DNA of 64,000 nucleotides from Sulfurimicrobium sp963779055. GTDB taxonomy: Bacteria > Pseudomonadota > Gammaproteobacteria > Burkholderiales > Sulfuricellaceae. The notes beneath the pieces are model-generated. The model was not told the DNA's origin and made no database searches. It saw nothing but the letters and a program-made list of their open reading frames with translations. Made by a program: the position numbers and the translations under genes. Shown here one piece after another: positions 1-9,049 of this stretch. The stretch lies in NCBI GenBank assembly GCA_963779055.1, contig CAVZWN010000004.1:248001-312000 (forward strand). The letters run 5' to 3'. Every line of letters starts with the position of its first letter. Within the stretch, counting starts at the first letter, position 1.

Positions 1-1284
1 ACGGATGGCAAGAAGAACCTGTTCGTAGCCTTCAATGAAGTCGCAAATCAGGCCGGGCACGGTTTCGTCACATATAACTGGCCAAAACCCAAGGCGGGTG
101 GCGGCACGACAACGGAACTCTACGCCAAGCTCTCCTATGTCAAGAAATTCGATGACTGGAACTGGCTAATCGGGTCTGGTATCTACGTCGATGATATCGA
201 GCAAATTTTCTGGCAGCGCGCGGCATGGCTGATTTCAATCACCTTGGTGGTGACTGTCCTGATCGGCATCCTGCTTTTGTTGCTGATCCGCAGCATTACC
301 CGGCCGCTGGGCGAACTACGCAGCGCAATGCAGGCGATCCAGGACACACAGGATCTGTCTCGCCGCGTCACCATTCAAAGTAACGACGAGATCGGGGAAA
401 TCGGCCATTCCTTCAACCAAATGGTCAGCAGCTTCCAGGGCATCATCCAGCAGGTCGTGACAGGCGTGCGCGAAGTCATGAGCAGCGCAGCCCATTTATC
501 CGATTCATCACAGCGTGTCGCGGCCAGTTCCAGCCTGCAAAGTGAGGCAGCGGCTTCGATGGCGTCAGCAGTCGAGGAAATGTCGGTCAGTATCGATCAC
601 GTTGCCGACAACTCCCGCGACACACACGACATCGCTCAGCAGGCCGGTACGCTCTCTGCCCAGGGCGGCGAGATCGTCAATGGCGCCGCCTCGGAAATGT
701 CACGCATCTCCGACTCGGTCAACCAGTCCGCCCGGCTGATCCAGACCCTGGGCGAACACTCCGAGCAGATTTCCGCTATCGTCAACGTAATCAAAGAAAT
801 TGCCGACCAGACCAACCTGCTCGCGCTCAACGCCGCGATCGAAGCCGCGCGCGCTGGCGAACAGGGGCGAGGATTCGCCGTGGTTGCAGATGAAGTGCGC
901 AAGCTTGCCGAGCGCACCAGCAAATCCACCGAGGAAATCAGCGCCATGATCAGCAACATCCAGATCGGCACCACCGGTGCTGTCAGCAGCATGGAGGAAG
1001 GCAGCACGCGTGTCAGGGATGGCGTCAGCATGGCCCGTCAGGCTGGCGAATCAATGCAGAAAATCCGTTCTGGCGCCGAGCAGGTTATCGCCTCTGTCAG
1101 CGAGATCATGTCGGCCCTGAAAGAGCAAAGCATCGCCAGCGGACAGGTCGCCGGCAATGTTGAGCAGATCGCCCGCATGACCGAACAGAACAATGCTGAA
1201 GTTCAGGAAATTGCCCGCACCGCCGAGCATCTGGAACAACTCGCCGCCTCGCTGCAGAGTTCGGTCAGCCAGTTCAAAGCATAA
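1..1284 (+). CDS. Methyl-accepting chemotaxis protein, Cache type (5' end outside window)
   Basis: Transmembrane chemoreceptor that would sense a small ligand in the periplasm and control CheA. The frame is open from base 1, so the start lies upstream; 427 codons are visible. The first ~65 residues are the end of a Cache_2-like sensor (YNWPKP, then WLIGSGIYVDDIE just before the membrane). A TM helix at about 73-97 leads into a HAMP domain (RSITRPLGEL) and a signalling domain with the conserved tip NLLALNAAIEAARAGEQGRG near 272-291. It ends with TAA and is followed by a REP-like element and a terminator. No C-terminal CheR-tethering pentapeptide is seen. The family call is firm; the ligand is unknown. 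Confidence 0.95.
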   Translation, partial: TDGKKNLFVAFNEVANQAGHGFVTYNWPKPKAGGGTTTELYAKLSYVKKFDDWNWLIGSGIYVDDIEQIFWQRAAWLISITLVVTVLIGILLLLLIRSITRPLGELRSAMQAIQDTQDLSRRVTIQSNDEIGEIGHSFNQMVSSFQGIIQQVVTGVREVMSSAAHLSDSSQRVAASSSLQSEAAASMASAVEEMSVSIDHVADNSRDTHDIAQQAGTLSAQGGEIVNGAASEMSRISDSVNQSARLIQTLGEHSEQISAIVNVIKEIADQTNLLALNAAIEAARAGEQGRGFAVVADEVRKLAERTSKSTEEISAMISNIQIGTTGAVSSMEEGSTRVRDGVSMARQAGESMQKIRSGAEQVIASVSEIMSALKEQSIASGQVAGNVEQIARMTEQNNAEVQEIARTAEHLEQLAASLQSSVSQFKA

Positions 1285-1328
1285 GCGCCCGTGACAGGAC
1301 CAGGACGCGTTAACACTAATTTCACGCC

Positions 1329-1434
1329 CTATTGATGCGGCCATTTAATGCTTGAACTGTAGGTCGGACTTTAGCCCGAAAAATCGGACTGAAGTCCGAC
1401 CTACAATTGAAATAAATTCTGGCCGGGTCAATAA
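1329..1434. repeat. REP-like palindromic element with inverted ends, copy 1
   Basis: A 106 bp element 44 bp after the chemoreceptor stop. Its ends are imperfect inverted repeats (TATTGATGCGGCC on the left, GGCCGGGTCAATA on the right) and its centre is a hairpin with outer arms GTAGGTCGGACTT and AAGTCCGACCTAC. Copy 2 at 54812-54918 aligns end to end with only scattered changes. A shorter third copy of the hairpin lies at 40885-40932. Stem differences between copies are often compensated. No target-site duplication is evident. Confidence 0.8.
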
Positions 1435-1453
1435 CTGAAGTTTAGCCAGAAAC

Positions 1454-1485
1454 AAAAAGCCCCACAGTTCCCTGTGGGGCTTTTT
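1454..1485. terminator. Bidirectional intrinsic terminator between chemoreceptor and pnp
   Basis: A 9 bp GC-rich stem (GCCCCACAG / CTGTGGGGC) with a 4 nt loop, flanked by AAAAA on the left and TTTTT on the right. It can end transcription from both the plus-strand receptor and the minus-strand rpsO-pnp unit. Confidence 0.88.
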
Positions 1486-1510
1486 GTTGGCCAAGCGGCC
1501 AGGGTATTGC

Positions 1511-3649
1511 TTACTCGCTAGCTTGCGGCTGTTCCGCAGGCGCTTGAGGCGCTGCAGGTGCAGGGGCTTCCAGCAACGCTTTCATGGACAGGCGCAGACG
1601 GCCTTTATCATCCGCCTCCAGCACTTTCACCTTGACTGCCTGGCCTTCCTTGAGGTGGTCAGCCACTGCGTTGACGCGCTCGTGGGCGATCTGGGAAATG
1701 TGCAGCAGACCATCCTTGCCCGGCAGCACGCTGACGATTGCACCAAAATCCAGCAGCTTGATCACGGTACCGTCGTAGGTCTTGCCCACTTCGACTTCGG
1801 CAGTGATATCGGCGATACGCTTTTTGGCCAGCTCGCCCGCTTCCGAACTCATGCAGGCAATGGTCACGGTACCGTCTTCGCCGATATCGATGCTGGTGCC
1901 GGTTTCTTCGGTCAGGGCACGGATCACCGCACCACCTTTGCCAATCACGTCACGGATTTTTTCCGGGTTGATTTTCATGGTGATCATGCGCGGCGCGAAG
2001 TCGGACAGCTCTTCACGTGGCTTGCCAACAGCTTCCTTCATGATGCCCAGGATGTGCATGCGGCCTTCCTTGGCCTGACTCAGGGCAGCCTGCATGATGT
2101 CCCTGGTGATGCCGTTGATCTTGATGTCCATCTGCAGCGCGGTGACACCATTCTCGGTGCCGGCCACCTTGAAGTCCATGTCGCCGAGGTGATCTTCATC
2201 ACCCAGAATGTCGGTCAGCACGGCAAAGCGGTTGCCTTCCTTGATCAGACCCATGGCGATACCTGCCACGTGATCCTTGAGCGGTACACCTGCGTCCATC
2301 AGGGACAGGCAGCCACCGCAGACGGATGCCATGGAGCTGGAGCCGTTGGATTCGGTAATCTCGGACACCACGCGCATGGAGTAGCCGAAATCCGCCGCAT
2401 CGGGCAGAACGGCTATCAAAGCACGCTTGGCCAGACGACCGTGGCCGATCTCGCGGCGCTTGGGCGTACCTACACGACCGGTTTCGCCGGTGGAGTAGGG
2501 AGGGAAGTTGTAATGCAGCATGAAGCGGTCGGAATACTCACCCTGTAGTGCGTCGATTTTCTGTTCGTCGCGTGCAGTGCCCAATGTGGAGACCACCAGT
2601 GCCTGCGTTTCACCACGGGTGAACAGGGCTGAACCATGGGTACGCGGCAGCACGCCGGTACGAATGGTTATGGGGCGGACAGTGCGCGTGTCGCGACCGT
2701 CAATGCGTGGTTCGCCGTCGAGAATCTGGCCGCGCACAATCCTGGCTTCGAGATCCTGGAAAAGGTTCTTGATATGGTTGATGCGGTCCGAATCGGCACC
2801 TTCACCGGAAACGGCAGCTACTACACGGCTGCGAATCCCGTCCACCTGAGCATAGCGCGCCTGCTTCTGCTTGATCTGATAGGCCATGCGCACATCGGCC
2901 TCAGCCAGTTCGGCAATTTTTGCGACCAGATCGGCATCCTTCTCGGGTGCGGTCCAGTCCCACATTTCAGGCGCGACTTCTTCAGCCAGCTCATTGATGG
3001 CATTGATCGCTGCCAGCATCTGGTCATGGCCGAATACCACAGCCCCCAGCATCACTTCCTCCGACAGTTGCTGCGCTTCGGACTCGACCATCAGCACAGC
3101 GGTGTCGGTACCGGCAACCACCAGGTCCAGCTGGGTGGACTTCAGTTCGGTTGCAGTCGGATTGAGCACGTAGTTGCCGTCGATGTAGCCCACGCGCACA
3201 GCGCCGATCGGGCCATCGAAAGGAATACCGGAAATGGCGAGCGCAGCTGAGGCGCCCAGCATGGCCGGGATGTCGGCATCAATTTCGGCATTCGAGGACA
3301 TGACCGTGGCAACGATCTGCACTTCATTGTAAAAGCCTTCCGGAAACAGCGGACGCAGGGGACGGTCGATCAGACGCGACGTCAGGATTTCCTTCTCGGA
3401 GGGACGCCCCTCGCGCTTGAAGAAACCGCCGGGGATCTTGCCCGCAGCGTAAGTGCGCTCCTGATAATCGACGGTCAGCGGGAAGAAGTCCTGCCCGGGC
3501 TTGACGCCCTTGTTGCCGACCACGGTAACCAGTACCGAGGTGCCATCCATATCCACCATCACAGCGCCATGGGCCTGACGGGCGATCTCACCCGTTTCCA
3601 GGGTGACTTCATGGCGTCCGTAGGAAAAACTTTTCTTGATATGCTTCAA
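1511..3649 (-). CDS. pnp: Polyribonucleotide nucleotidyltransferase (PNPase)
   Basis: Phosphorolytic 3'-5' exoribonuclease of the RNA degradosome. At 712 aa it has the usual length: two RNase PH cores separated by the helical linker, a KH domain at about 555-615 (PEKIRDVIGKGG) and an S1 domain at about 620-690 (DGTVIKLLDFGAIVSVLPGK). The C-terminal tail is rich in Ala, Pro and Gln. The start is TTG, preceded by AAGGA at good spacing; no ATG or GTG gives the conserved N-terminus KSFSYGRHEV. It lies 62 bp after rpsO, the common rpsO-pnp pair, whose transcript is usually processed between the two genes. Confidence 0.98.
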   Translation of the reverse strand: MKHIKKSFSYGRHEVTLETGEIARQAHGAVMVDMDGTSVLVTVVGNKGVKPGQDFFPLTVDYQERTYAAGKIPGGFFKREGRPSEKEILTSRLIDRPLRPLFPEGFYNEVQIVATVMSSNAEIDADIPAMLGASAALAISGIPFDGPIGAVRVGYIDGNYVLNPTATELKSTQLDLVVAGTDTAVLMVESEAQQLSEEVMLGAVVFGHDQMLAAINAINELAEEVAPEMWDWTAPEKDADLVAKIAELAEADVRMAYQIKQKQARYAQVDGIRSRVVAAVSGEGADSDRINHIKNLFQDLEARIVRGQILDGEPRIDGRDTRTVRPITIRTGVLPRTHGSALFTRGETQALVVSTLGTARDEQKIDALQGEYSDRFMLHYNFPPYSTGETGRVGTPKRREIGHGRLAKRALIAVLPDAADFGYSMRVVSEITESNGSSSMASVCGGCLSLMDAGVPLKDHVAGIAMGLIKEGNRFAVLTDILGDEDHLGDMDFKVAGTENGVTALQMDIKINGITRDIMQAALSQAKEGRMHILGIMKEAVGKPREELSDFAPRMITMKINPEKIRDVIGKGGAVIRALTEETGTSIDIGEDGTVTIACMSSEAGELAKKRIADITAEVEVGKTYDGTVIKLLDFGAIVSVLPGKDGLLHISQIAHERVNAVADHLKEGQAVKVKVLEADDKGRLRLSMKALLEAPAPAAPQAPAEQPQASE

Positions 3650-3711
3650 TGCCAGATCCTTTTTTCTTGTTGCTCGATGCGTGCTGCCAGTAAATTATCT
3701 ACACAGATAAC

Positions 3712-3981
3712 TTACTTACGCAGGCTCAGGCGCTCGATCAGGGTGCGATAACGGTCGCCGCTCTTGCCCTTCAGGTAATCCAGCAGCTTGCGGCGCTTGC
3801 TGACCAGCTTGAGCAGACCACGACGGGAATGGTGATCCTTGGCGTTTTCCTTGAAGTGACCAGTCAGGTCGTTGATGCGAGCGGTCATCAGAGCAACCTG
3901 AACTTCCGGGGACCCGGTATCAGCAGCTGCGGTTTGATAATCTTGCACGATTTGTGCTTTTTGCTCGGTGGTAACGGACAT
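3712..3981 (-). CDS. rpsO: 30S ribosomal protein S15
   Basis: Binds 16S rRNA in the platform of the small subunit; 89 aa, the standard length. The core is recognisable (TGSPEVQVALMTARI, DHHSRRGLLKLVSKRRKLLDYL). The ATG at 3981 is chosen over an upstream in-frame codon because MSVTTEQK is the family N-terminus and GGAGAGGAAG sits directly before it. A sigma70-like promoter lies about 28-57 bp upstream. After the stop, a small AT-rich hairpin (3695-3710) could be an RNase processing site before pnp. Confidence 0.98.
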   Translation of the reverse strand: MSVTTEQKAQIVQDYQTAAADTGSPEVQVALMTARINDLTGHFKENAKDHHSRRGLLKLVSKRRKLLDYLKGKSGDRYRTLIERLSLRK

Positions 3982-4008
3982 CTTCCTCTCCAAAAACTTA
4001 AATCGTGC

Positions 4009-4038
4009 ATTTTACCTGTTTTAATGGAAAGTTCACAA
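4009..4038 (-). promoter_or_regulatory. Putative sigma70 promoter of rpsO-pnp
   Basis: On the minus strand TTGTGA, an 18 bp spacer and TAAAAT lie 28-57 bp upstream of the rpsO start, in the AT-rich gap after the methyltransferase gene. Confidence 0.55.
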
Positions 4039-4043
4039 GTAAA

Positions 4044-4865
4044 TTAAGACTCTCCTGTCTTGCCCGCTGTGCGCGACTGCCGTACTCGTTCGAAAAAACA
4101 GATGGCGGCAGCCGCTGCAGCGTTAAGCGACTCCATTGCGCCCGGCATCGGAATTCTAACCTGCTGCGTGGCTGCCTGCTGCAGCATGGGCGACACGCCC
4201 GCCCCCTCGTTGCCAATCACGAACGCCACCGGCCCGGTGAGATTCAGATCAAACAGGTCTGCCTCTGCCTGCAGGCTGGTCACGACGACATTGCCGGCAA
4301 AGCTTTCGGCAACGGCGACAAGATCCACACCCTCGTAGATCGGCAGGCAAAAATGCGCCCCCATCCCGCCCCGCAGCACTCTGGGCGACCAGGCGTCGGC
4401 ACATTCCGCTGACAGGTAGGCGGCCTGTGCGCCTGCGGCGGCTGCGGAGCGCAGAATGGAGCCGAGATTTCCCGGATCCTGAAGCGCCTCGAGAAATACC
4501 GCAAAATGTATTTTTTCCGCCAAAGGAAGCTGCGGGATCGCTACCCGCGCCAGAATGCCGGTGGGCGACTCAACCGGCGCGATTTCCTGAAACAGGGCGT
4601 CATTCAGAAGCGTGAGCGGAACAGACGGCAACTGCTCCAGCAGGGAACGGATTTCTGCTCGCTCCTGCCCCGAAGCCGACACGATCAGCATCTGGGGCAA
4701 GCCCACCTGCGCCACATAGGCTGCAATGAGATGAACGCCATCCAGCAGCGCCTGCCCCGTTTTTTTTCTTTCGCGCCCGCTCTGGGCGAGCTTCCGGAGA
4801 GCCTTGAACAGGGCATTATCGCGCGAAGTAATCACCGGCACTGTCCCCGCGAGCCCACTGCGCAC
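4044..4865 (-). CDS. TrmH/SpoU-family rRNA 2'-O-methyltransferase
   Basis: Predicted AdoMet-dependent ribose methyltransferase acting on 23S rRNA or tRNA. The N-terminal ~100 residues are a substrate-binding domain (SRDNALFKALRKLAQSGRER). The SPOUT catalytic domain shows all three motifs: LEALQDPGNLGSILRSAAAAG, FVIGNEGAGVSP and IPMPGAMESLNAAAAAAI. The GTG at 4865 overlaps the upstream gene by 34 bp. A second GTG at 4841, after CGGGGACA and overlapping by only 10 bp, is an equally good start and would give 265 aa. The exact target nucleotide cannot be told from sequence. Confidence 0.9.
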   Translation of the reverse strand: MRSGLAGTVPVITSRDNALFKALRKLAQSGRERKKTGQALLDGVHLIAAYVAQVGLPQMLIVSASGQERAEIRSLLEQLPSVPLTLLNDALFQEIAPVESPTGILARVAIPQLPLAEKIHFAVFLEALQDPGNLGSILRSAAAAGAQAAYLSAECADAWSPRVLRGGMGAHFCLPIYEGVDLVAVAESFAGNVVVTSLQAEADLFDLNLTGPVAFVIGNEGAGVSPMLQQAATQQVRIPMPGAMESLNAAAAAAICFFERVRQSRTAGKTGES

Positions 4866-5680
4866 TCTCGCCCATCCTGCCAGATAGCGCGGTCCAGCAC
4901 GGCGCCCTTGAGTGAAGCAGAAATCAGAGAAGCGCCGCGCAAATCGCTGTAGCTCAGATCCGCGCCGCTCAAGTCTGCATCATTCAGATTGGCCTGCTTG
5001 AAATTAACCCCGACCAGCCCGGCCCGACGGAATCGGGAGCCGGAAAGATCTGCCCGGGAAAAATTGGCGTAGGCCAGATTGCTGCCACTCAGATCGGCAC
5101 CACGCAGGCGGATCTCCTGCTTGTCGCAGCCGCTCCAGTTGACCCGGGGAGCCGCGGCATGCTGGCATTGCGGCAGTTCCGGCACGACTGCCACCTTGAA
5201 CGGGTTAACCGGCTGGTAAAAAACCAGCCCCATGACCACCAGCAACACCAGCACAGAAATGACAATGACCGCACCAAGATAGCGCCGCGGCCGCTGCTCA
5301 AGCGCAGGATGGAGATGCGGCAACGCCAGCAGATCCGGGCTGACGCTGGTTTTCCGGCGCTCTTCGCCGCGCGGCACATCGGTCTTTTCATGCTGCCGCC
5401 GGTCATGACGGGTGCGCTCATCCGCCCAGCGATGGGCCGCCTTGAGACGCTCCTCCAGCCATTGCCTTCTCTCCGGATCAAGCTCAGTCTGCAATTCCAG
5501 CAATTCCACCGGCAGCAGGGCACGCACACTCATCAGGGGCTGCCACTCAAGCTGATCCATGCTGACATCGTCCGAAGGCGTGAACCGCCCCAGCAAAACA
5601 TGGTTGGCTACGACCTGATTCGGAAATGGCCCGTTCACCACGCCCGCACGGCGCACATACCAAAGTTGACGATCACTCAA
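4832..5680 (-). CDS. GYF_2-domain / pentapeptide-repeat membrane protein
   Basis: 282 aa, function unknown. Residues ~5-50 resemble a GYF_2 (DUF4339-like) module (LWYVRRAGVVNGPF, then W67-x-PL). A charged linker follows, then one TM helix at about 137-158 (AVIVISVLVLLVVMGLVF). The C-terminal ~85 residues are pentapeptide repeats of A(D/N)LSGSxL type (LRGADLSGSNLAYANFSRA). If the N-terminus is cytoplasmic, the right-handed beta-helix would face the periplasm. The start is TTG at 5680, with GAAGGG upstream; no better in-frame start is visible. It is divergent from the glycosyltransferase at 5758 and overlaps the methyltransferase gene downstream. Confidence 0.8.
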   Translation of the reverse strand: MSDRQLWYVRRAGVVNGPFPNQVVANHVLLGRFTPSDDVSMDQLEWQPLMSVRALLPVELLELQTELDPERRQWLEERLKAAHRWADERTRHDRRQHEKTDVPRGEERRKTSVSPDLLALPHLHPALEQRPRRYLGAVIVISVLVLLVVMGLVFYQPVNPFKVAVVPELPQCQHAAAPRVNWSGCDKQEIRLRGADLSGSNLAYANFSRADLSGSRFRRAGLVGVNFKQANLNDADLSGADLSYSDLRGASLISASLKGAVLDRAIWQDGRECAVGSRGQCR

Positions 5681-5757
5681 TACCGGAATCCCTTCATGTG
5701 CAGGCCGTTTGCTATAGTAGGCAGAAAAATGACGCAGTCTAGCCCGATTGGCACGTT

Positions 5758-6702
5758 ATGAAAATAACCCTGATTACCCCTTATGCCGGCCACTCCCGCA
5801 GCGGCAACCGCAATACTGCCTACCGCTACGCCCACTTCCTGCGCCAGCTCGGCCACCGGGTCAGCATACAGGTAAACTGGGACGGTCGCCCTGCCGACAT
5901 GATGCTGGCCCTGCACGCCCGGCGCAGCCATGATTCGATCCGCCGTTTTGCAGAAACCTGCCCGCAACATCCGCTGATCCTTGTCCTGACCGGCACCGAC
6001 CTGTATCGCGACATCCGTCATGACAGCTCGGCACAGACATCCATGCATCTGGCCACGCGCATGATCGTATTGCAGGAAATGGGCCTGAATGAGTTAAGCA
6101 AAGCACAGCAGGACAAGACACGCGTCATTTACCAGTCCGTCACCCCACCGACACCCCACCCCAGGCTCAAAACATACTTTCAGGTCTGCGTAATCGGCCA
6201 CCTGCGCGCCGAGAAAGATCCCTTTCGCTGCGCCTATGCGCTGCCGTATTTGCCCACCCAATCAAAAATCCGCGTCATTCAATTGGGTGGCGCCCTGGAA
6301 CCGGCCATGGAGGAAGAAGCCCGGTCCCTGATGCAGCAGGACAGCCGTTACCACTGGCTGGGAGAGCTACCCCACGGACGCGCCATGCAGAGGCTGGCGC
6401 AGAGCCATCTCATGGTCATCAGCTCGCGCATGGAGGGCGGCGCAAACGTGATCTGCGAAGCGGTTTCAGCGGGGGTGCCGGTCATCGCCTCCGATATCTC
6501 CGGCAACATTGGCATGCTGGGGAAGGATTATGGCGGCTACTATCCGCTGGAAAATGAATCTGTCCTGGCCGAACGCATCGACCAGGCCATGAACGATGAA
6601 CACTACTACCACCAGTTGCTTACGCAATGCCAGGCTCGCAAGCATTTGTTCAGCCCGGAACGCGAAAAGAACGCGCTGAAATCCCTGCTGTGTGAATTCT
6701 GA
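5758..6702 (+). CDS. senB: SenB-type glycosyltransferase (selenosugar synthase family, TIGR04348)
   Basis: 314 aa glycosyltransferase of the GT4-like fold. The family landmarks I recognise are SGNRNTAYRYAHFLRQLGHR, ALHARRS, LTGTDLYRDIR, VIYQS, VIGHLRAEKDPFR, RYHWLGELPHG and SSRMEGGANVICEA. Studied SenB proteins join selenophosphate to UDP-GlcNAc to give a selenosugar for selenoneine synthesis; whether this orphan does so is inference. Neither senA nor selD/senC lies nearby; the neighbours are a pentapeptide-repeat protein and an HDOD protein. It is a single-gene plus-strand unit among minus-strand genes and no clear Shine-Dalgarno sequence precedes the ATG. A different sugar acceptor is possible. 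Confidence 0.72.
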   Translation: MKITLITPYAGHSRSGNRNTAYRYAHFLRQLGHRVSIQVNWDGRPADMMLALHARRSHDSIRRFAETCPQHPLILVLTGTDLYRDIRHDSSAQTSMHLATRMIVLQEMGLNELSKAQQDKTRVIYQSVTPPTPHPRLKTYFQVCVIGHLRAEKDPFRCAYALPYLPTQSKIRVIQLGGALEPAMEEEARSLMQQDSRYHWLGELPHGRAMQRLAQSHLMVISSRMEGGANVICEAVSAGVPVIASDISGNIGMLGKDYGGYYPLENESVLAERIDQAMNDEHYYHQLLTQCQARKHLFSPEREKNALKSLLCEF

Positions 6703-6715
6703 GCCCTGGTAGCCG

Positions 6716-6729
6716 GCCTTTCGAAAGGC
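6716..6729. terminator. Palindrome between convergent genes, possible weak terminator
   Basis: A perfect palindrome GCCTTTCGAAAGGC lies between the convergent ends of the glycosyltransferase and HDOD genes. It lacks a proper T-run, so termination is only suggested. Confidence 0.3.
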
Positions 6730-6756
6730 GGGGGGAGCTTAAACGATATTTTACTG

Positions 6757-8248
6757 CTACTTTCTCGCCAGGTGGCCCAGGCCGTCTGCAGCACGCACGC
6801 ACAGCTTCTTGAATTCAATATAACTGTGTTCGTCCAGCCTGCACTCGCCATGTTTACGGTCGGCATAAAACAGTCCTACCGGCTTGCCGTGTACAAAAAT
6901 GGACATGGCAAAGAACTCGCCCTCTCCTATCGTCTTCAGCACTCCCGGTGGAATCATCGGCGTCAGGGTTTGGGCATTGGCAGGACTGAACCAGACCCCC
7001 TGCATTTTCTCCAGCAGACGCACGAACAGATTGGGGCTGCGCAGATCGACCTCGAATTGCCGCAACGGCGATCCAGGCGGGATACCATGAACATACTTGG
7101 TCTTGAGAGCGGCGCGGTCGCGCGAGATCAGGCTAAACACGATACGATCAAGCCCAAGCCCTTCATGCATCCCCTGCAGCACCAGCGTCATCATGTCGTG
7201 CAGGTCGAGCGAGCCATCCAGATGCGCGCTGATTTCATCCATCACCTGCTGCAACCGGACGGGGTCCGGCAGCAGGCAGGCCCCGCCATCACCCGCCGCC
7301 TCCTGTTCCGGCACTGCACCTGACAGGGAGGGCGCAGCATCCGGCAGGGGCTCTTCCTCCCAGGCACCCGGGAGCATGGGCAGCCACGCCGCAGCGGGAG
7401 GCACGCCATACCATTGCCAGTGCCGCGCGGCAGAAACGGCGGTCTGATGCACCAGCCAGGTCGTCGTTTCCAGCGGCAAATTCAGATTATCTGCCATTGC
7501 TTCCAGCGTCGCTTCCATCTGCGGCCCATACCAGCCTCTTTCGGCCAGATGCGCGATGGATACACCCAGCAGAACGCCCTGGGCGCGCGGAATTCCGGCG
7601 TTACGGCAATCCACCAGTTCCGCCAGCATCTCCGGAAAATGACCAGGCGGCCGCCAGTGCCAGGCGGAAATCCGCCACCGGAAATCCCATGAGCTTTTCA
7701 TGCGCCACACCGTAATACAGATGTTCGCGCCGCACTGCATCGCGAATCTCCCGGGCCCGCTGCGGCGCATATATCCACAACATGATATTGCCCATATCGT
7801 GCAGCAGAGCCGCGATATAGACCTCCTCCACCCGGATATCCTGGTGCTGGATGGCCCACTGCCGCGCCTGATAGGCCGCATGCAGAGAACGGCTATACAC
7901 CTGAAGCACGCTGGTCAGTACCGGCTGCTGCTGCGCCAGCATATCTTCTAGCGCGACCAGAGAAGCAAAACTCTTGAAGAGCGGCACCGCGCCCAGCATG
8001 ATGATGGCGTGTTCGACACTGGTGATTTCTGCCCCCAGACGACCGCGCCGCGCCGAATTAGCGAGACGCAGCAGTTTCAGTGTCATCAGCGGATCACGCA
8101 GGATAACAACGGCGAGCTGCGAAGCCGTCAGCCGCTCCGCACTGGGCCGGAGCCTGTCGAGCTCGCGGATGGTGCGGCGCAGCACCGGCACGTCCTGGCT
8201 TCCCAGAAACGCGACCCACTCCTGCATGGTGCCGGGCAACGGGCTCAT
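6757..8248 (-). CDS. HDOD-GAF signalling protein, frameshifted
   Basis: An HDOD domain (residues ~15-200: LRDPLMTLKLLRLANSARRG, SVEHAIIMLGAVPLF, AALLHDMGNIMLW) precedes a C-terminal GAF-like domain (DEISAHLDGSLDLHDMMTLV, later SIFVHGKPVGLFYADRK). HDOD proteins are HD-GYP relatives that usually lack nuclease residues and act as regulatory scaffolds. The two halves lie in different frames. Removing one base near 7642 restores ALAAAW-HFPEMLAELVD, so I annotate one gene of about 496 aa. The start ATG overlaps the stop of the methyltransferase gene (ATGA), showing translational coupling. The insertion may be a sequencing error or a real inactivation. Confidence 0.8.
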
Positions 8249-9036
8249 TCCGGGTTCCCGCCTCCCAGGCGGTACAGGTATAGCCGGGATTGGTGCAGAT
8301 CGTTCAGCTGCACCACTTCGCTCGGCTCCACGCCGGGGACCTGGAAAGTATTGCTGATAAAGAGCGTTCCCGGCCGCATTTCCTGCTGGACTTTGCGCCA
8401 CAAGCTGGCCATAGGTACTGGCGAGAGGTAAGCATAGATCACATCAAAGGGCCGCAAATCAGCCTGCCACAGACTGCCCCAGCGTATCTCGTAAGCGCCG
8501 GAACCCAGTCGCATCCGCAGCCAGCTCACCAGAAAGGGCAAAGGGGCGATTTCCATCCCCACATAGCGGCCATCCGGGTGCTGTTGCGCAAGAAATCGCA
8601 GCAGCCCGCCAAGACCGGAACCCAGATCAGCCACCACGGCAGAAGGCGGAAGCCGCTCTGCCACGGCCTGCCATGCCAGACGACTGGAAAGATACAAGGG
8701 AACCCGCGTTCTGGCGACGCTCCAGTAAACCAGAAGCAGCAGCGCGAAAGCCCCGAGATACCAGTACGGCGCAATAGCCAGGCCGTGCATCGTCACCAGC
8801 GCGGGAGCAAACAGAAAATTGATTGGCAGCCACCAGCGTGGCAACTGCCATGCCCAGCCCAGGACGGCCGCCATGACGCCAACACCCAGGGCATGTTGCA
8901 AAGGAAGCCAAAACACATCGGCAAGCTCCAGCAGCGGCGCGCCCAGCATCAGCCACAACAGCACGGAAACAAGCTGAACCAGCAAAGCCTTCAAGCCTGG
9001 CGCCATTCTCTTGACGGAAGGCGATGCATCAGGCAT
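8245..9036 (-). CDS. Membrane-anchored class I SAM-dependent methyltransferase
   Basis: 263 aa from the ATG at 9036. About 110 N-terminal residues form three or four TM helices (LLVQLVSVLLWLMLGAPLLE, WYLGAFALLLLVYW). A Rossmann methyltransferase domain follows with the AdoMet loop VVADLGSGLGGLL, YVGMEIAPLPF and an NPPY-like position read as AYLSPVP. The substrate is unknown. It lies 13 bp after motB and overlaps the HDOD gene by 4 bp, so it is in the mot transcription unit. The ATG at 9006 (MAPGLKALL) is an alternative start; a longer reading into motB is unlikely. Confidence 0.8.
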   Translation of the reverse strand: MPDASPSVKRMAPGLKALLVQLVSVLLWLMLGAPLLELADVFWLPLQHALGVGVMAAVLGWAWQLPRWWLPINFLFAPALVTMHGLAIAPYWYLGAFALLLLVYWSVARTRVPLYLSSRLAWQAVAERLPPSAVVADLGSGLGGLLRFLAQQHPDGRYVGMEIAPLPFLVSWLRMRLGSGAYEIRWGSLWQADLRPFDVIYAYLSPVPMASLWRKVQQEMRPGTLFISNTFQVPGVEPSEVVQLNDLHQSRLYLYRLGGGNPE

Positions 9037-9049
9037 CCGGGCCACGAAA

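Noticed and set aside
1484..2548. Long plus-strand ORF (354 aa) opposite pnp
   Set aside because: It is His/Gly/Ala-rich and is the exact antisense of a conserved gene in a GC-rich genome; no family match and no ribosome-binding site.
7601..8401. Start of the HDOD gene at 8401
   Set aside because: The extension lies wholly within the methyltransferase gene; ATG 8248 gives the coupled ATGA overlap.
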